A stretch of DNA of 64,000 bases from Candidatus Poribacteria bacterium (GTDB lineage Bacteria; Poribacteria; WGA-4E; WGA-3G). The stretch is taken from contig JAJEAG010000010.1 of assembly GCA_022824265.1 (NCBI GenBank), positions 62,001-126,000 of the forward strand, in the 5' to 3' direction. A model generated the notes under the pieces. It saw only the letters and a program-made list of their open reading frames with translations, was not told the DNA's origin and searched no databases. Position numbers and translations under genes: made by a program. Each line of letters opens with the position of its first letter. Within the stretch, counting starts at the first letter, position 1. Of the stretch, positions 15,705 through 25,328 are shown one piece after another.

Positions 15705-17807
15705 ATGACGTTCAAAAGATTCCTTGCTATACTTATTATTGGGATAACCTTGTCTGTTGGTTTTGTCTTTTTTTTGAAATTGCGGTCTCGTGTTGTTCTG
15801 GACGATATGTCCACTCCAAGTGTAACACTTCCTCCCCTGACTCCTCGCAGTATTGAAATACCTGACGAAATTCGTCAGAAGTTCACTGAAGTTCCTAAAA
15901 AACCTACTCTAATTACTTTGATTGAACATGGTAGTCCTATAGATGCTGTGTATTTTTCACCTACAGATCCATCGTTGATTGTAAGTAGAGGAAGAGATAA
16001 AAGCATTAAGTTATGGGATTTAAACTATCCAAGTGAACCATCTGCGGTTATCACAGGAGATTCTGTGTCTATCTCCCCGGATGGCAAGTTGCTTGCAGTT
16101 TGTAGTTTACGGAACGGTACAAGTTTGTGGAATGTAGAAACCAAACAGTATATTGTTTCTGACGGTATATCATCAAGAGAAGCGATTTTTTCTCCTGATG
16201 GAAAAAGTTTAGCGATAGGTACGATAGGTGGGGTACAGTTATGGAACATTGATAACCCGTCAAAACCGAAAAAGGGACTCAGGCTAAATACAATAGGAAT
16301 CGTTGAGAATTTGGCATATTCTACGGATGGTAGACTTCTTTCAGCTGCAAATAGAGTCAGTGGTGATGTAGATATCTGGGAACTAAATGGAAATAATGTA
16401 GTAAAAAGCACTAATTTCAATGTAAGTGACGATAAGCCGAAATGGGTTGAGGCACTTGCTTTTATGCCTGATGCTATGAATCCTGTGCTTGCGATTGCCA
16501 AGAACGATAAGAATATCAAAATGTATTCGCCCGCAGATTGGCAGGTTCAAACTGAGATAATTACTGGACATGTCAACGATTTGGCATTTTCATCGGATGC
16601 AAAATGGCTTGTGACTGCCGGATATAATGAAATAGACGTATGGTCTACCGACAACGGAGAACGTGTACTCGCAATAGAAGGTAATTCTCGTTGGGTGAAT
16701 TGTGTTGACATTTCTACTGATGGTGTTTATGTTGCAGGTGCAGGAAATGACGGTATAATACGGGTCTGGAACGTTTCAGAGAATATATCAACCCAACAGG
16801 TAACGTCATCAGATGTGGTTAAACTGATCTATTTCTTGCCGAGTGACCGACCACCTCAACCAGATATTCCAGAGAAATTAGAAGTATTAATGCAAGACGC
16901 ACAGAAGTTCTACGCTGACGAAATGGAACGTCATGGCTTCGGTGGAAAGACTTTTTCAGTTGAAAAAAATGTTGATGGTACTACAAAAGTTTACTTATTT
17001 GAGGGACGGACAACTGCGGATTACTACTTTATCAAAACCACAACAAAAGTGAGAAGAGAAATAGATCAATTTTTTGATTCATCTAAGAATATTAACTTAA
17101 TTGTTGTAGATATTAATAGGACATTAACCAGTAAATCGAGTGGAATCGTTAGTGCAAGTCCAAAACCTTATACGATTGACTACACGAATGACTCGATGGG
17201 ACTACAGGGTGGTGACCTAATATTGACTGTAAATCCAAACGGATATTCATCAGAGTTATTAGCAAGAGAACTGGGACACACATTTGGATTAGGCAATGAT
17301 TTTCGTGATGCCTCTTATCTTATGTCATACGGCAGAAATCAAAAACGATTATCTAAAAGTAGTGCTGAATGGTTAAATAAAAGTAGGTATTTTAATCCAA
17401 ATCAGACATCATATAATACCCATGCATCAGTTGAAAAACAGGCGACGTTGTCAAATACTTTAAAATTGCAGATAAATGATGCCGATGGCATTCATCAAGT
17501 GCGTTTATTCGCAAAACTAACCAATGAATTTCCTCCTCCTGGATACAAGTGGAACACTAACCCAGATACTAATAAATTAGGTTGGGAAAGAAGGCATAAA
17601 GGGAAAGACTTTGTACTACATGATTATGTAACAGTAGATTTAAAACCAAATGCTACGCTTGAGTTTAAGTTGCCAGAATATTCTAAAGATCTCTTCAGAA
17701 TTCAGATCATAGATAGATATGGTAATATAGTTTATAGAGAATTGAACCTTATTGAGGAAAAAGAGAGCTCCATAACAAAACTTGTTCGGGGTGTTGTTGG
17801 GGGATAG
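15705..17807 (+). CDS. membrane-anchored WD40 propeller with degenerate metzincin domain
   Basis: A 700-residue protein. Residues 4-25 form an N-terminal membrane anchor; about 60-370 is a WD40 propeller with repeated S-P-D-G and I-K-L-W-D type motifs, presumably in the periplasm. The C-terminal half (about 400-590) resembles a metzincin peptidase: R521-E-L-G-H525-T-F-G528-L-G-N531-D-F, followed by the Met-turn Y-L-M-S-Y-G. The zinc motif HExxHxxGxxH is broken, with Arg for the first His and Asn for the third, so a peptidase of this form should be inactive. A beta-sandwich-like tail with D-A-D-G-I-H-Q-V-R-L-F follows. The gene at 19075 has the same layout with different lesions, so they are ancient duplicates. 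Possible role: substrate-binding pseudoprotease or scaffold. Confidence 0.85.
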   Translation: MTFKRFLAILIIGITLSVGFVFFLKLRSRVVLDDMSTPSVTLPPLTPRSIEIPDEIRQKFTEVPKKPTLITLIEHGSPIDAVYFSPTDPSLIVSRGRDKSIKLWDLNYPSEPSAVITGDSVSISPDGKLLAVCSLRNGTSLWNVETKQYIVSDGISSREAIFSPDGKSLAIGTIGGVQLWNIDNPSKPKKGLRLNTIGIVENLAYSTDGRLLSAANRVSGDVDIWELNGNNVVKSTNFNVSDDKPKWVEALAFMPDAMNPVLAIAKNDKNIKMYSPADWQVQTEIITGHVNDLAFSSDAKWLVTAGYNEIDVWSTDNGERVLAIEGNSRWVNCVDISTDGVYVAGAGNDGIIRVWNVSENISTQQVTSSDVVKLIYFLPSDRPPQPDIPEKLEVLMQDAQKFYADEMERHGFGGKTFSVEKNVDGTTKVYLFEGRTTADYYFIKTTTKVRREIDQFFDSSKNINLIVVDINRTLTSKSSGIVSASPKPYTIDYTNDSMGLQGGDLILTVNPNGYSSELLARELGHTFGLGNDFRDASYLMSYGRNQKRLSKSSAEWLNKSRYFNPNQTSYNTHASVEKQATLSNTLKLQINDADGIHQVRLFAKLTNEFPPPGYKWNTNPDTNKLGWERRHKGKDFVLHDYVTVDLKPNATLEFKLPEYSKDLFRIQIIDRYGNIVYRELNLIEEKESSITKLVRGVVGG

Positions 17808-17906
17808 ATTTTTGTTCTACTATAAATTGTATTGAATAATTATACAACCATCAGTATAGAATTTGTATTTCCTATCTCAAATAGATTTCTATCTGGAGTC
17901 AACTGA

Positions 17907-19085
17907 ATGGTCATGTTAAAAAGATTATTCCTAATTTTTGCATTAATTACTGCAATGGGACTATTAGGGGTTTCCACATGGCATCAGTGGAATGAGAATC
18001 AGAAAACAGTCATAGAACGGATAAGACCCATACGTCCAATGGCTGAGTTTAATCACGGATCCATGATTGATGACATTGCATTTTCTCCATCTGACGTTGA
18101 TGTCATTGCAAGTGTAGGTGATGACAATAACATTAAGATATGGAACAAAAACAATCCTGATACCCCTATTAAAATCATACAAGACAACGAAGAGGATCTC
18201 ATCTCATTAGAATATCTAAACGATGGGAAATTGTTGTTATGTAAAGGTCTGCATAGAAAGATGATATTGTGTGATACTATTTCTTGGGAAAGAATAACTT
18301 TACCTCAGGAAAAGCTGTTGTGGGATGCTGCAATTTCTCCGTCCGGAGATTACCTTGCGAATGTCTATTCACGACGATTAGAGTTATGGGATATTCGGAA
18401 TCCAGATGAGATCGTTTTAACAAAAACGATTAAAGAAATTCATCATATTAAGTATCATAATTCCTTTAAATATACAGACTTTTCTCCAAACGGCAAATGG
18501 CTTGCTATTGGATATGAGAACGGAGATATTAGGATTTGGGATTTAGAACAGGAGAAATTTATCAAAACATTATCTGTTCCACCTGATAGTCATTTACACT
18601 TGGAAGATATTAAGTATTCACCTAATGGAAATTGGATTGTTGCTTTAGCCACTAACAGTTTGACATTATGGGATGTAGAGAAAAAGAAACGCACAATATT
18701 GTTGGAGAACACTTATATAGGATTTTTCCGAAATGTGAAGTTATCTTCTGACGGTAGATATATCGGTATTAGAACTCATGACAAAAGTTATGGATATATT
18801 ATATGGAGTTTACCAGAAGTACAGATATACCATTCGGTGGCTGAGGGAAACATTTCTGGTTTAGCATTTTCTCCTGATGGAAAAACTGTTGCTGTTTCAG
18901 ATCCTGGTAAAGTCATTCTGATGTCTTTAGATACCCTTACTCCACACACCGTTCTGAAAGGCGAGGGATTCTTAGGTGGCGCATCGGATATGACATTTTC
19001 TCCTGATGGTAGCATGCTTGCTGGTAGTTCTGGTTTTGGTGGTGTTGTTCGTGTATGGGATATGAGTGAAATAAATGAAAAATAA
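17907..19085 (+). CDS. membrane-anchored WD40 propeller protein
   Basis: A 392-residue paralogue of the flanking WD40 proteins that lacks the peptidase-like half. It has an N-terminal anchor (about residues 5-24), then WD40-type repeats with F-S-P-D-G and R-V-W-D signatures up to the end. GGAG lies ten bases before the ATG at 17907; a second in-frame ATG is at 17913. Its 3' end overlaps the next gene by 11 bp, so translation of the two is probably coupled. A protein-protein interaction role outside the cytoplasm is likely; partners are unknown, with the neighbouring paralogues the obvious candidates. Confidence 0.85.
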   Translation: MVMLKRLFLIFALITAMGLLGVSTWHQWNENQKTVIERIRPIRPMAEFNHGSMIDDIAFSPSDVDVIASVGDDNNIKIWNKNNPDTPIKIIQDNEEDLISLEYLNDGKLLLCKGLHRKMILCDTISWERITLPQEKLLWDAAISPSGDYLANVYSRRLELWDIRNPDEIVLTKTIKEIHHIKYHNSFKYTDFSPNGKWLAIGYENGDIRIWDLEQEKFIKTLSVPPDSHLHLEDIKYSPNGNWIVALATNSLTLWDVEKKKRTILLENTYIGFFRNVKLSSDGRYIGIRTHDKSYGYIIWSLPEVQIYHSVAEGNISGLAFSPDGKTVAVSDPGKVILMSLDTLTPHTVLKGEGFLGGASDMTFSPDGSMLAGSSGFGGVVRVWDMSEINEK

Positions 19086-21105
19086 AAGAATATTACTCTT
19101 AATATTGTGTTTTGTAATAGCAGTTGTTGTCGTTGTAATTTACTTCAACACACGTCCGCACCATGTATTGCTTCCGCAGGAATTTGCGCAGATGCCCTTA
19201 AAACCTAAACTTATTGATGAATTTCATCAGAATACTAAGATTTATTCTGTGGCATTTTCACCGGTAGATCCATCTCTCATTGCATTTGTTGATCAAAATG
19301 GGACGATTAAATTGTGGAACAGAAATATCACAAATAAACCGGCTTTAGCTCTAAATCATCCTGACAAGTATCCGTCAATAGGCTTCTCACCTACAGGAAA
19401 CCTACTTGTCTGTGCTGCTTGGAATCTCATATTGTGGGATGTTGCTTCAGGTGAGAAAGTCAATACCCTTAAGACCTCTTACGGAGGATTCGCCTTTACA
19501 CCAGATGGGCGCTTCTTAGCAACAAATAGTAATGTAGTGAAACTCTGGGATATAAGGAATCCAAAACATATAATTGAAGTAGCTACACTTCCATTCAATG
19601 AGGAACATAAAGCAAAAGGTTGGACATGTGCAGTAGACATTTCATCAGACGGAAAATGGATCGCTGCAGGATATTCCCACGGAACTATCAATGTATGGGA
19701 TTTAAATACCAAACAATTAGTCCGAACCTTAGAAACAACTTATTATGAGATGAATTTTCTCAAGTTTTCTCCAAATAACAAATTTCTCACAGTTGGAGGA
19801 CCCGTGCTTTTCAAAGATAAAAATGATAAGACATGGGTAAGTAATGGGGCAAAAGGTTATTCCATGTGGGAATTACCGAATTGGAAACCCCATGGTGGCG
19901 TGCAGCGTGGTAATATTGAAAATTTGGTGTTCTCTCCAGATGGAAAGATGTGTGTAGGCTCGAATGATTGGTTATTTTATGGAAGAGGCGTAGAAATCTG
20001 GTCAACTGCGGATGGTGCACCTATTACATCATTACAAACGGCAGCAAAAGATATTTCTATTTCAAATGATGGGAAGTTACTGGCAACTGGTGGCAGAGAT
20101 GGGATAGTCAGGATTTGGAAACTCAACCCCAAGCAATTAGATTTAACCACAACCCCTGCTGATGTTGTGCGGATTATTTATTGCTTACCAAAAGATGAAG
20201 AACCACCATCTGATATTACAACAAGACTTGATGAATCTACAAAGAAAGTTCAAGATTTCTACGAGAATGAAATGGAAAAACATGGTTTAGGGAGAAAAAC
20301 GTTTCGTTTTGAAACTGACGAAAATGATAAATTAAAGGTATATCTTCTCAAAGAAAATGATAGAATTGATTTTGACCTATCAAACGAAATCTGGTTAGTT
20401 ATTCTTGATGAAAACACAACTTTCCCTCAACCGAATTATAAATTACCTCATTTTGGACATAACAAGACATTTTGGTATACCAAAATTAGTGGTAATAACC
20501 TTCAAGACCATGTCATTGCTGAAACATTGATAGGAACAAATCTTGGATCACTTCATTATGTGTATACTAAAAAGAAGAAAATTGATTGGCGGGATATTGC
20601 ACATGAGCTTAAATTTGCGTTTGCAGAACCTGATTGGAAATATCGATATTTTATGAGTGAAATGAACAAGTCTAAAGGTTTTTTTAGCCGTTTTAACAGG
20701 ATAATGCCATGGGGAAAAGATTGGATAAATTTATCAAAGTGTGAGGCAGAATGGTTGGATAAGAGCCGTTACTTTAATCCTAACCAACCCTTCTTTGATA
20801 AACGACCTGATATTCAAATGAGCGTGTCTCCATCGGAAGCTATGAATACACGACGTTTCCAATTTGACGTTGCAGATGAGGATGGAATTCACCAAGTACA
20901 GTTGTTTGTACCGATAGATATAAAAAGTCAAAGGGTGAGAAAGAAGTTTCACGATTGCAAAGCAGTAAACGGTAAAGCGAAGGCAACCGTTGTATTTGAA
21001 ATAACAGATCCTGAAATATATTCTGTTATACTACGGATGATTGATATGTATGGAAACATCGCATCACGAGAATTTATAATTAAAGACAAAACATCAGACA
21101 GATAA
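19075..21105 (+). CDS. membrane-anchored WD40 propeller with degenerate metzincin domain (second copy)
   Basis: A 676-residue paralogue of the protein at 15705, with the same order: membrane anchor (about 4-25), WD40 propeller (about 50-365), peptidase-like domain and a tail with D-E-D-G-I-H-Q-V-Q-L-F. Here the zinc motif reads H510-E511-L-K-F514-A-F-A517-E-P-D520: the first His, the Glu and an Asp in the third-ligand position survive, but the second His is Phe and the Gly is Ala. The Met-turn region reads Y-F-M-S-E-M. The damage therefore differs from that in the first paralogue. Overlaps the preceding gene by 11 bp. Expected to be a catalytically dead peptidase fold exposed in the periplasm. 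Confidence 0.85.
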   Translation: MKNKRILLLILCFVIAVVVVVIYFNTRPHHVLLPQEFAQMPLKPKLIDEFHQNTKIYSVAFSPVDPSLIAFVDQNGTIKLWNRNITNKPALALNHPDKYPSIGFSPTGNLLVCAAWNLILWDVASGEKVNTLKTSYGGFAFTPDGRFLATNSNVVKLWDIRNPKHIIEVATLPFNEEHKAKGWTCAVDISSDGKWIAAGYSHGTINVWDLNTKQLVRTLETTYYEMNFLKFSPNNKFLTVGGPVLFKDKNDKTWVSNGAKGYSMWELPNWKPHGGVQRGNIENLVFSPDGKMCVGSNDWLFYGRGVEIWSTADGAPITSLQTAAKDISISNDGKLLATGGRDGIVRIWKLNPKQLDLTTTPADVVRIIYCLPKDEEPPSDITTRLDESTKKVQDFYENEMEKHGLGRKTFRFETDENDKLKVYLLKENDRIDFDLSNEIWLVILDENTTFPQPNYKLPHFGHNKTFWYTKISGNNLQDHVIAETLIGTNLGSLHYVYTKKKKIDWRDIAHELKFAFAEPDWKYRYFMSEMNKSKGFFSRFNRIMPWGKDWINLSKCEAEWLDKSRYFNPNQPFFDKRPDIQMSVSPSEAMNTRRFQFDVADEDGIHQVQLFVPIDIKSQRVRKKFHDCKAVNGKAKATVVFEITDPEIYSVILRMIDMYGNIASREFIIKDKTSDR

Positions 21106-21137
21106 AGAACCGTAGAATTTACAAGAAAGGAGAACAG

Positions 21138-21650
21138 ATGTCAAAAAAAACTGCAATCTTTCCTGCAAGTTTCGACCCAATTACACTCGGACATGTAGAC
21201 TTGATTGATCGAGTTTGCAAACTTGACGTATTTGATGAACTTGTGGTTGTTATCGCGGTGAACCCAGCTAAACAGGAACGATTCACGATTGAAGAACGTA
21301 TCCAAATGCTTGAAGAGGTAATCAAACCCTATCCGAAAGCAACGATTGATGGGTATGCTGGGTTGGTGGTACAATATGCACAGACGTGTGGAGCAAGTGC
21401 AATCATACGCGGTCTACGTGAAATATCAGATTTTGAATGGGAATTCAAAATGGCACGCATGAATCAGCAGATTGCCCCTGAAATTGATACGTTATTTATG
21501 GTAGCGAGTACAAACTACGCACATATCAGCTCAACACTTGTGATGGAGGTAGTGGAGATGGGACAGGGGAGAATTAGTGAAGGTAAGTTATTGGAAATGG
21601 TGCCTCCGGTTGTAGTAGAATTTATCAAACGCAAATTTCATTTAGAGTAA
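21138..21650 (+). CDS. coaD: phosphopantetheine adenylyltransferase
   Basis: Catalyses the fourth step of coenzyme A synthesis, joining AMP to 4'-phosphopantetheine. The nucleotidyltransferase signature is S11-F-D-P-I-T16-L-G-H19. Downstream come R-G-L-R-E-I-S-D-F-E-W-E and the I-S-S-T-L-V-M-E-V segment, all family hallmarks. The residue before S11 is Ala where Gly is usual, a mild variation. Length 170 is close to the usual 160. A clear AAAGGAG ribosome site precedes the ATG. It follows the WD40 genes and is convergent with the TonB receptor. Confidence 0.95.
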   Translation: MSKKTAIFPASFDPITLGHVDLIDRVCKLDVFDELVVVIAVNPAKQERFTIEERIQMLEEVIKPYPKATIDGYAGLVVQYAQTCGASAIIRGLREISDFEWEFKMARMNQQIAPEIDTLFMVASTNYAHISSTLVMEVVEMGQGRISEGKLLEMVPPVVVEFIKRKFHLE

Positions 21651-21651
21651 A

Positions 21652-21678
21652 TGCAGGTACAGATGAACAGTGCCTGCA
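21652..21678. terminator. hairpin between convergent coaD and TonB receptor
   Basis: TGCAGGTAC (21652-21660) pairs with GTGCCTGCA (21670-21678) around a nine-base loop, with one mismatch. It lies between two convergent stop codons with short A/T tracts outside. It could serve both directions; the T-runs are weak. Confidence 0.4.
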
Positions 21679-21689
21679 AAATCACACAT

Positions 21690-24026
21690 TTAGAACCGAT
21701 TATCTAAACTTATACTCACATTGAAGCCCGGAGAATTCACACCAGAACCGTGTTGACGATAACGCAGATCAAGCAGGTTTTCAAGTGATAATGTCAAACG
21801 TGTCGTCTCAAAGAGTTTTACACCACCACGAAGATTAAGTGTCCACCATCCCGGTGTTCCTGCATCGATTGCATTACCGTCGTCATCAAATTCCACTGCA
21901 GCTGGATCACGCGTTTTTCCTTGAATACGCGGGTCTCGGATATCGCTTCGGTTCAGCCGTCTTTGTGCAGCTGCAGCACGGACAAAAAACGTAGCCCAAT
22001 ACTGTGTATCTATCGGTTCCCATTGTATTCCAACGATACCATTCAATGGCGGTTCTCTACGAGTTCGTGCTTCCCACGGTTTCTCAGGATCTGGTTCTAC
22101 ACCGTTTATCAATAGCACTTCTCCTCGCAACATTGCTGCATTCCCATAAACTGACAATGATGGATCAATTGGAATTACACCTGCAAATTCAATTCCTTGA
22201 AATCGTGCTTCATCTACGTTGTCAAATACGAGTACGTCGATATCTTGATATTCATCTATAAGATCTTGATGAAGTTCAGGTATTTCCTCACCCTCATAAG
22301 CTTCTTGAACAGGTCTGCGGGTAACTAAACCGTCAACCTTACTGTGGAATAAAGTTAATGCCCCCCGAAAATAATCATGGTTCGCCTTGAGTCCACCTTC
22401 AACTGTCCAGGATGTTTCAGCATCTAAATCTGGACTTGGTGCAGTAACGCCTTCATTGGTAACTTCTACAGCAGTTGTATCGTTCAAAGATGGTGCACGA
22501 AACGCAGTACCAATACTTCCTACTACGTTCAGGAAATCTGTTAAACCTACAACTAATCCCATACTACCTGTTAGGCTATTATCAGATTCATTAAATTCAT
22601 CAAATGCATCGGAACGGATAGAAAGGTCTGCGTTTGTTTGATAAAGTGTAGCACGTCCTCCGAGTGTAATCTCTACCCGTTCGTGAATAGATATTTCATC
22701 TTGTAAGTACAAACTTGCGTCCCAGAACTGAGACCCGTTGATAAAACGTCCAAGGTTTTCATCAACAGTTTCATTTCCTGTTTCAAGATCAGTTCTCACA
22801 GTACTACTTTGTATCATATCTAAGTAGAATTCAAGTCCACCTACAAAACGTTGTTTTGGTAACATACTGCTGACAGCTTGTGTACTCAACCCGATAGTGT
22901 TTACCGTATCGTTTCTGTGCCTCCGTGAAGTTGCATCGCGTTGCACCTCGTTACGTCCCTCTTCTTGACGATGAAAAGAAGCAGTCACGCGAAACATATC
23001 TATTCTATCTGTAGTTGGATTTGAAATGAAATTTGCGTAGATTAGATCACGGTTTTGTGGTTCAAAAAAGAACTCATCAAATTCTTGTGGTGCTATTTTA
23101 TCATAGCGAGGTGTTTGCGGTTGTCGCCACATTTGATACGCAAGATTGATATTACTTGTATCACTGAGTTGATATACAATTTTTGCATCAACATCATGGG
23201 CGTACCAACCCAATGGTCCCTCGTTGTCAATAAGCCAATTATCGGGTAAATTGTCTTTATTGATAGCATTCACTTCATCAGGCTCATATAGTTTTATACC
23301 GCTTGGCATTTCGTCCACTATTTCATACTTTCGGTTTTTGTAGTGTAGGTCGTATCCACTGCCAGGATTTATATCCCCATAATAACGGACACCTCCGCCA
23401 ACACTAAAACCAAGATTCCCTTGGCTGCCAGTTACCTCTATTCTACCGAGACGTTCCTGCGTTGCTGTTGTATATCGCGCCAGTATCCGAGGGTGAATCT
23501 CCAACGTATCCTGATTAGGATTGACAGGTATCGGTTTTGTGAAGAAACTGACAACTCCTCCTAATGCACCACTTCCATATAACATAGAACTTGATCCGAG
23601 TAATACTTCGGCACGATCAAGGTTTTCTGGGGCAATGGTTGCTGTGTATTGGTTTGGACCTGAACGAAATGTTGAGTTATTGAGTCGGACCCAATCGACT
23701 TGAACCACCGTTTGGTACCCAGTTAGACTTCGTAACATTGGTGAACCTTGTCCAACTGTTGTCTCTTGAGCGATAACTCCAACAGTATCACGTAGTATGT
23801 TAGACGCGTGTTCTGCGTTGGTCCGTTCTATCTGCTTTACATTAAGTACACTGATAGAATTTGGTGTTTTGAAAGGTTCTTTCTCGGCACGAGTAGCAGT
23901 GACGGTTACTTCTTCTAACTTTACAACGTCCTCTTCACTTGCTCCATGCTTATCAGCAGACACACTTGGCAACCAACTTACTAATAAACATATACTAATA
24001 AAACATAAATATAAAGCTCTATGCAT
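21690..24026 (-). CDS. TonB-dependent outer-membrane receptor
   Basis: A 778-residue outer-membrane transporter. I chose ATG 24026 because GGGAG lies nine bases upstream and the product then begins with a proper signal peptide ending near S-V-S-A-D. An E-E-V-T-V-T-A-T-R TonB-box-like segment follows, then the plug domain (about 40-150, with L-R-S-L-T-G-Y and V-L-L-G-S-S-S-M-L-Y-G-S-G-A-L-G-G-V) and a beta-barrel that ends in the expected terminal Phe. It resembles haem or siderophore/sugar receptors of the CirA/BtuB kind; the substrate cannot be decided. No TonB, ExbB or ExbD gene is near. An extended -10 (TGATATAAT on the minus strand, 24120-24125) lies about 95 bases upstream. Confidence 0.93.
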   Translation of the reverse strand: MHRALYLCFISICLLVSWLPSVSADKHGASEEDVVKLEEVTVTATRAEKEPFKTPNSISVLNVKQIERTNAEHASNILRDTVGVIAQETTVGQGSPMLRSLTGYQTVVQVDWVRLNNSTFRSGPNQYTATIAPENLDRAEVLLGSSSMLYGSGALGGVVSFFTKPIPVNPNQDTLEIHPRILARYTTATQERLGRIEVTGSQGNLGFSVGGGVRYYGDINPGSGYDLHYKNRKYEIVDEMPSGIKLYEPDEVNAINKDNLPDNWLIDNEGPLGWYAHDVDAKIVYQLSDTSNINLAYQMWRQPQTPRYDKIAPQEFDEFFFEPQNRDLIYANFISNPTTDRIDMFRVTASFHRQEEGRNEVQRDATSRRHRNDTVNTIGLSTQAVSSMLPKQRFVGGLEFYLDMIQSSTVRTDLETGNETVDENLGRFINGSQFWDASLYLQDEISIHERVEITLGGRATLYQTNADLSIRSDAFDEFNESDNSLTGSMGLVVGLTDFLNVVGSIGTAFRAPSLNDTTAVEVTNEGVTAPSPDLDAETSWTVEGGLKANHDYFRGALTLFHSKVDGLVTRRPVQEAYEGEEIPELHQDLIDEYQDIDVLVFDNVDEARFQGIEFAGVIPIDPSLSVYGNAAMLRGEVLLINGVEPDPEKPWEARTRREPPLNGIVGIQWEPIDTQYWATFFVRAAAAQRRLNRSDIRDPRIQGKTRDPAAVEFDDDGNAIDAGTPGWWTLNLRGGVKLFETTRLTLSLENLLDLRYRQHGSGVNSPGFNVSISLDNRF

Positions 24027-24277
24027 TAGCATAATCTCCCACTTCGTTTTTTCTTCTTCAATAATACCAGCAAATTGTATGCCAATATAATTCAGCAATG
24101 ATTGTGTAATTTAAGACAAATTATATCATATTATGGACAATACTGTTCATTTTCTTAACATCAAAATCTGATTAGAGAATATGGTATCAATCTGTATCGG
24201 ACTCAAGCAAATAATTTCTTGATTTTTGTGATAGGTCGTGGTAATTTATAGCAAAAAGAACCGATTGAGGAATTTAC

Positions 24278-25279
24278 ATGGCAAAACAGAAATTAAGATT
24301 TGGATTTATTGGATGTGGTGGCAACTCTCGTGGACATGGACGTAGTGTTTCAGGGGTTGAAGATGTAGAGATTATAGCACTTGCAGACCCAAGCGAAAAC
24401 GCTCTAAAAGCATTCAAAGAGACTGTCGGTTTAGATGAATCAGTTCCTACCTATGCTGACCACGATGAGATGTTAGCTGTCGTGAAACCGGATGCGGTTG
24501 TGATTAGTTCCCCGCATGGTTTGCATTTTGATCATATTATGTCAGCACTTGATGCAGGATGTCATGTGCATACCGAGAAACCGATGGTATGTACGGTTGA
24601 CCATGCAAAACAGGTGATGGCAAAAGTTGAGGAAACTGGTTTACACCTGATGATAGGTTATCAAAGACACTTGAGTCCGACTTATCAATACTGTCGTAAA
24701 GTTGTCCAAAGTGGGGAACTTGGAAAGGTCAACTTTGTGGCTGCACATCAATCACAAAATTGGTATCGGAACCAACAGGGAAAATGGCGACAAGACCCGT
24801 TTCTCGGAGGAGGAGGTCAACTCAATGACTCTGGTAGCCATCTCATTGATATCCTTTTATGGGTATTGGAAGCAAGTCCAGACACTGTTTATGCGATGAT
24901 AGATAATTTAGACATTGAGGTAGATGTCTTGACTGCAATGTCAATTAAATTTGATACCGGTGCACTGTGCAATATAAGTATCGTTGGGCATGCACACGGT
25001 GGTGTACAGGAAGATTTTTCCATCTGGATGGAGGATGGTGCGCTCTTTCTACGTGGTGGTGAATTATTCCAACAAGGAAAGGGAGGCAAACCAGAACAAG
25101 TAGAAGGCTCTGAATTACCAAAGGGTGGTAACAAGGATGTTGCTTTCATTGAACTTATACGTGGTGAACGGACAGAGAATCCGATTGGTGTTGAAAACGG
25201 CTTACGGGTTATACAATTAACAGAAGCTGCATGGCAATCTGCTGATCTTGGAAAACCTGTTAAAGTGGATCTTAGTTAA
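24278..25279 (+). CDS. Gfo/Idh/MocA-family oxidoreductase
   Basis: A 333-residue NAD(P)-dependent dehydrogenase. The Rossmann motif is F-I-G-C-G-G-N-S-R-G, with D-P-S-E-N-A for ribose contact and H-T-E-K-P-M with the catalytic Lys near residue 107. The C-terminal half contains the family's G-G-G-Q-L-N-D-S-G-S-H-L-I-D block with the active-site His. It probably oxidises a sugar or cyclitol in the cytoplasm. The gene stands about 250 bp from the divergent TonB receptor and 50 bp before an ABC ATPase, so the three may serve uptake and use of one compound; that is only a suggestion from position. Confidence 0.9.
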   Translation: MAKQKLRFGFIGCGGNSRGHGRSVSGVEDVEIIALADPSENALKAFKETVGLDESVPTYADHDEMLAVVKPDAVVISSPHGLHFDHIMSALDAGCHVHTEKPMVCTVDHAKQVMAKVEETGLHLMIGYQRHLSPTYQYCRKVVQSGELGKVNFVAAHQSQNWYRNQQGKWRQDPFLGGGGQLNDSGSHLIDILLWVLEASPDTVYAMIDNLDIEVDVLTAMSIKFDTGALCNISIVGHAHGGVQEDFSIWMEDGALFLRGGELFQQGKGGKPEQVEGSELPKGGNKDVAFIELIRGERTENPIGVENGLRVIQLTEAAWQSADLGKPVKVDLS

Positions 25280-25328
25280 CTCTGTATCTGTATACCACGT
25301 AGATTAATCTTACATTGGAGAAATATAA

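Noticed and set aside
16025-16519. 164-codon frame antisense to the first WD40 gene
   Set aside because: Shadow of the coding strand, with Ser/Leu/Phe-rich composition typical of antisense frames.
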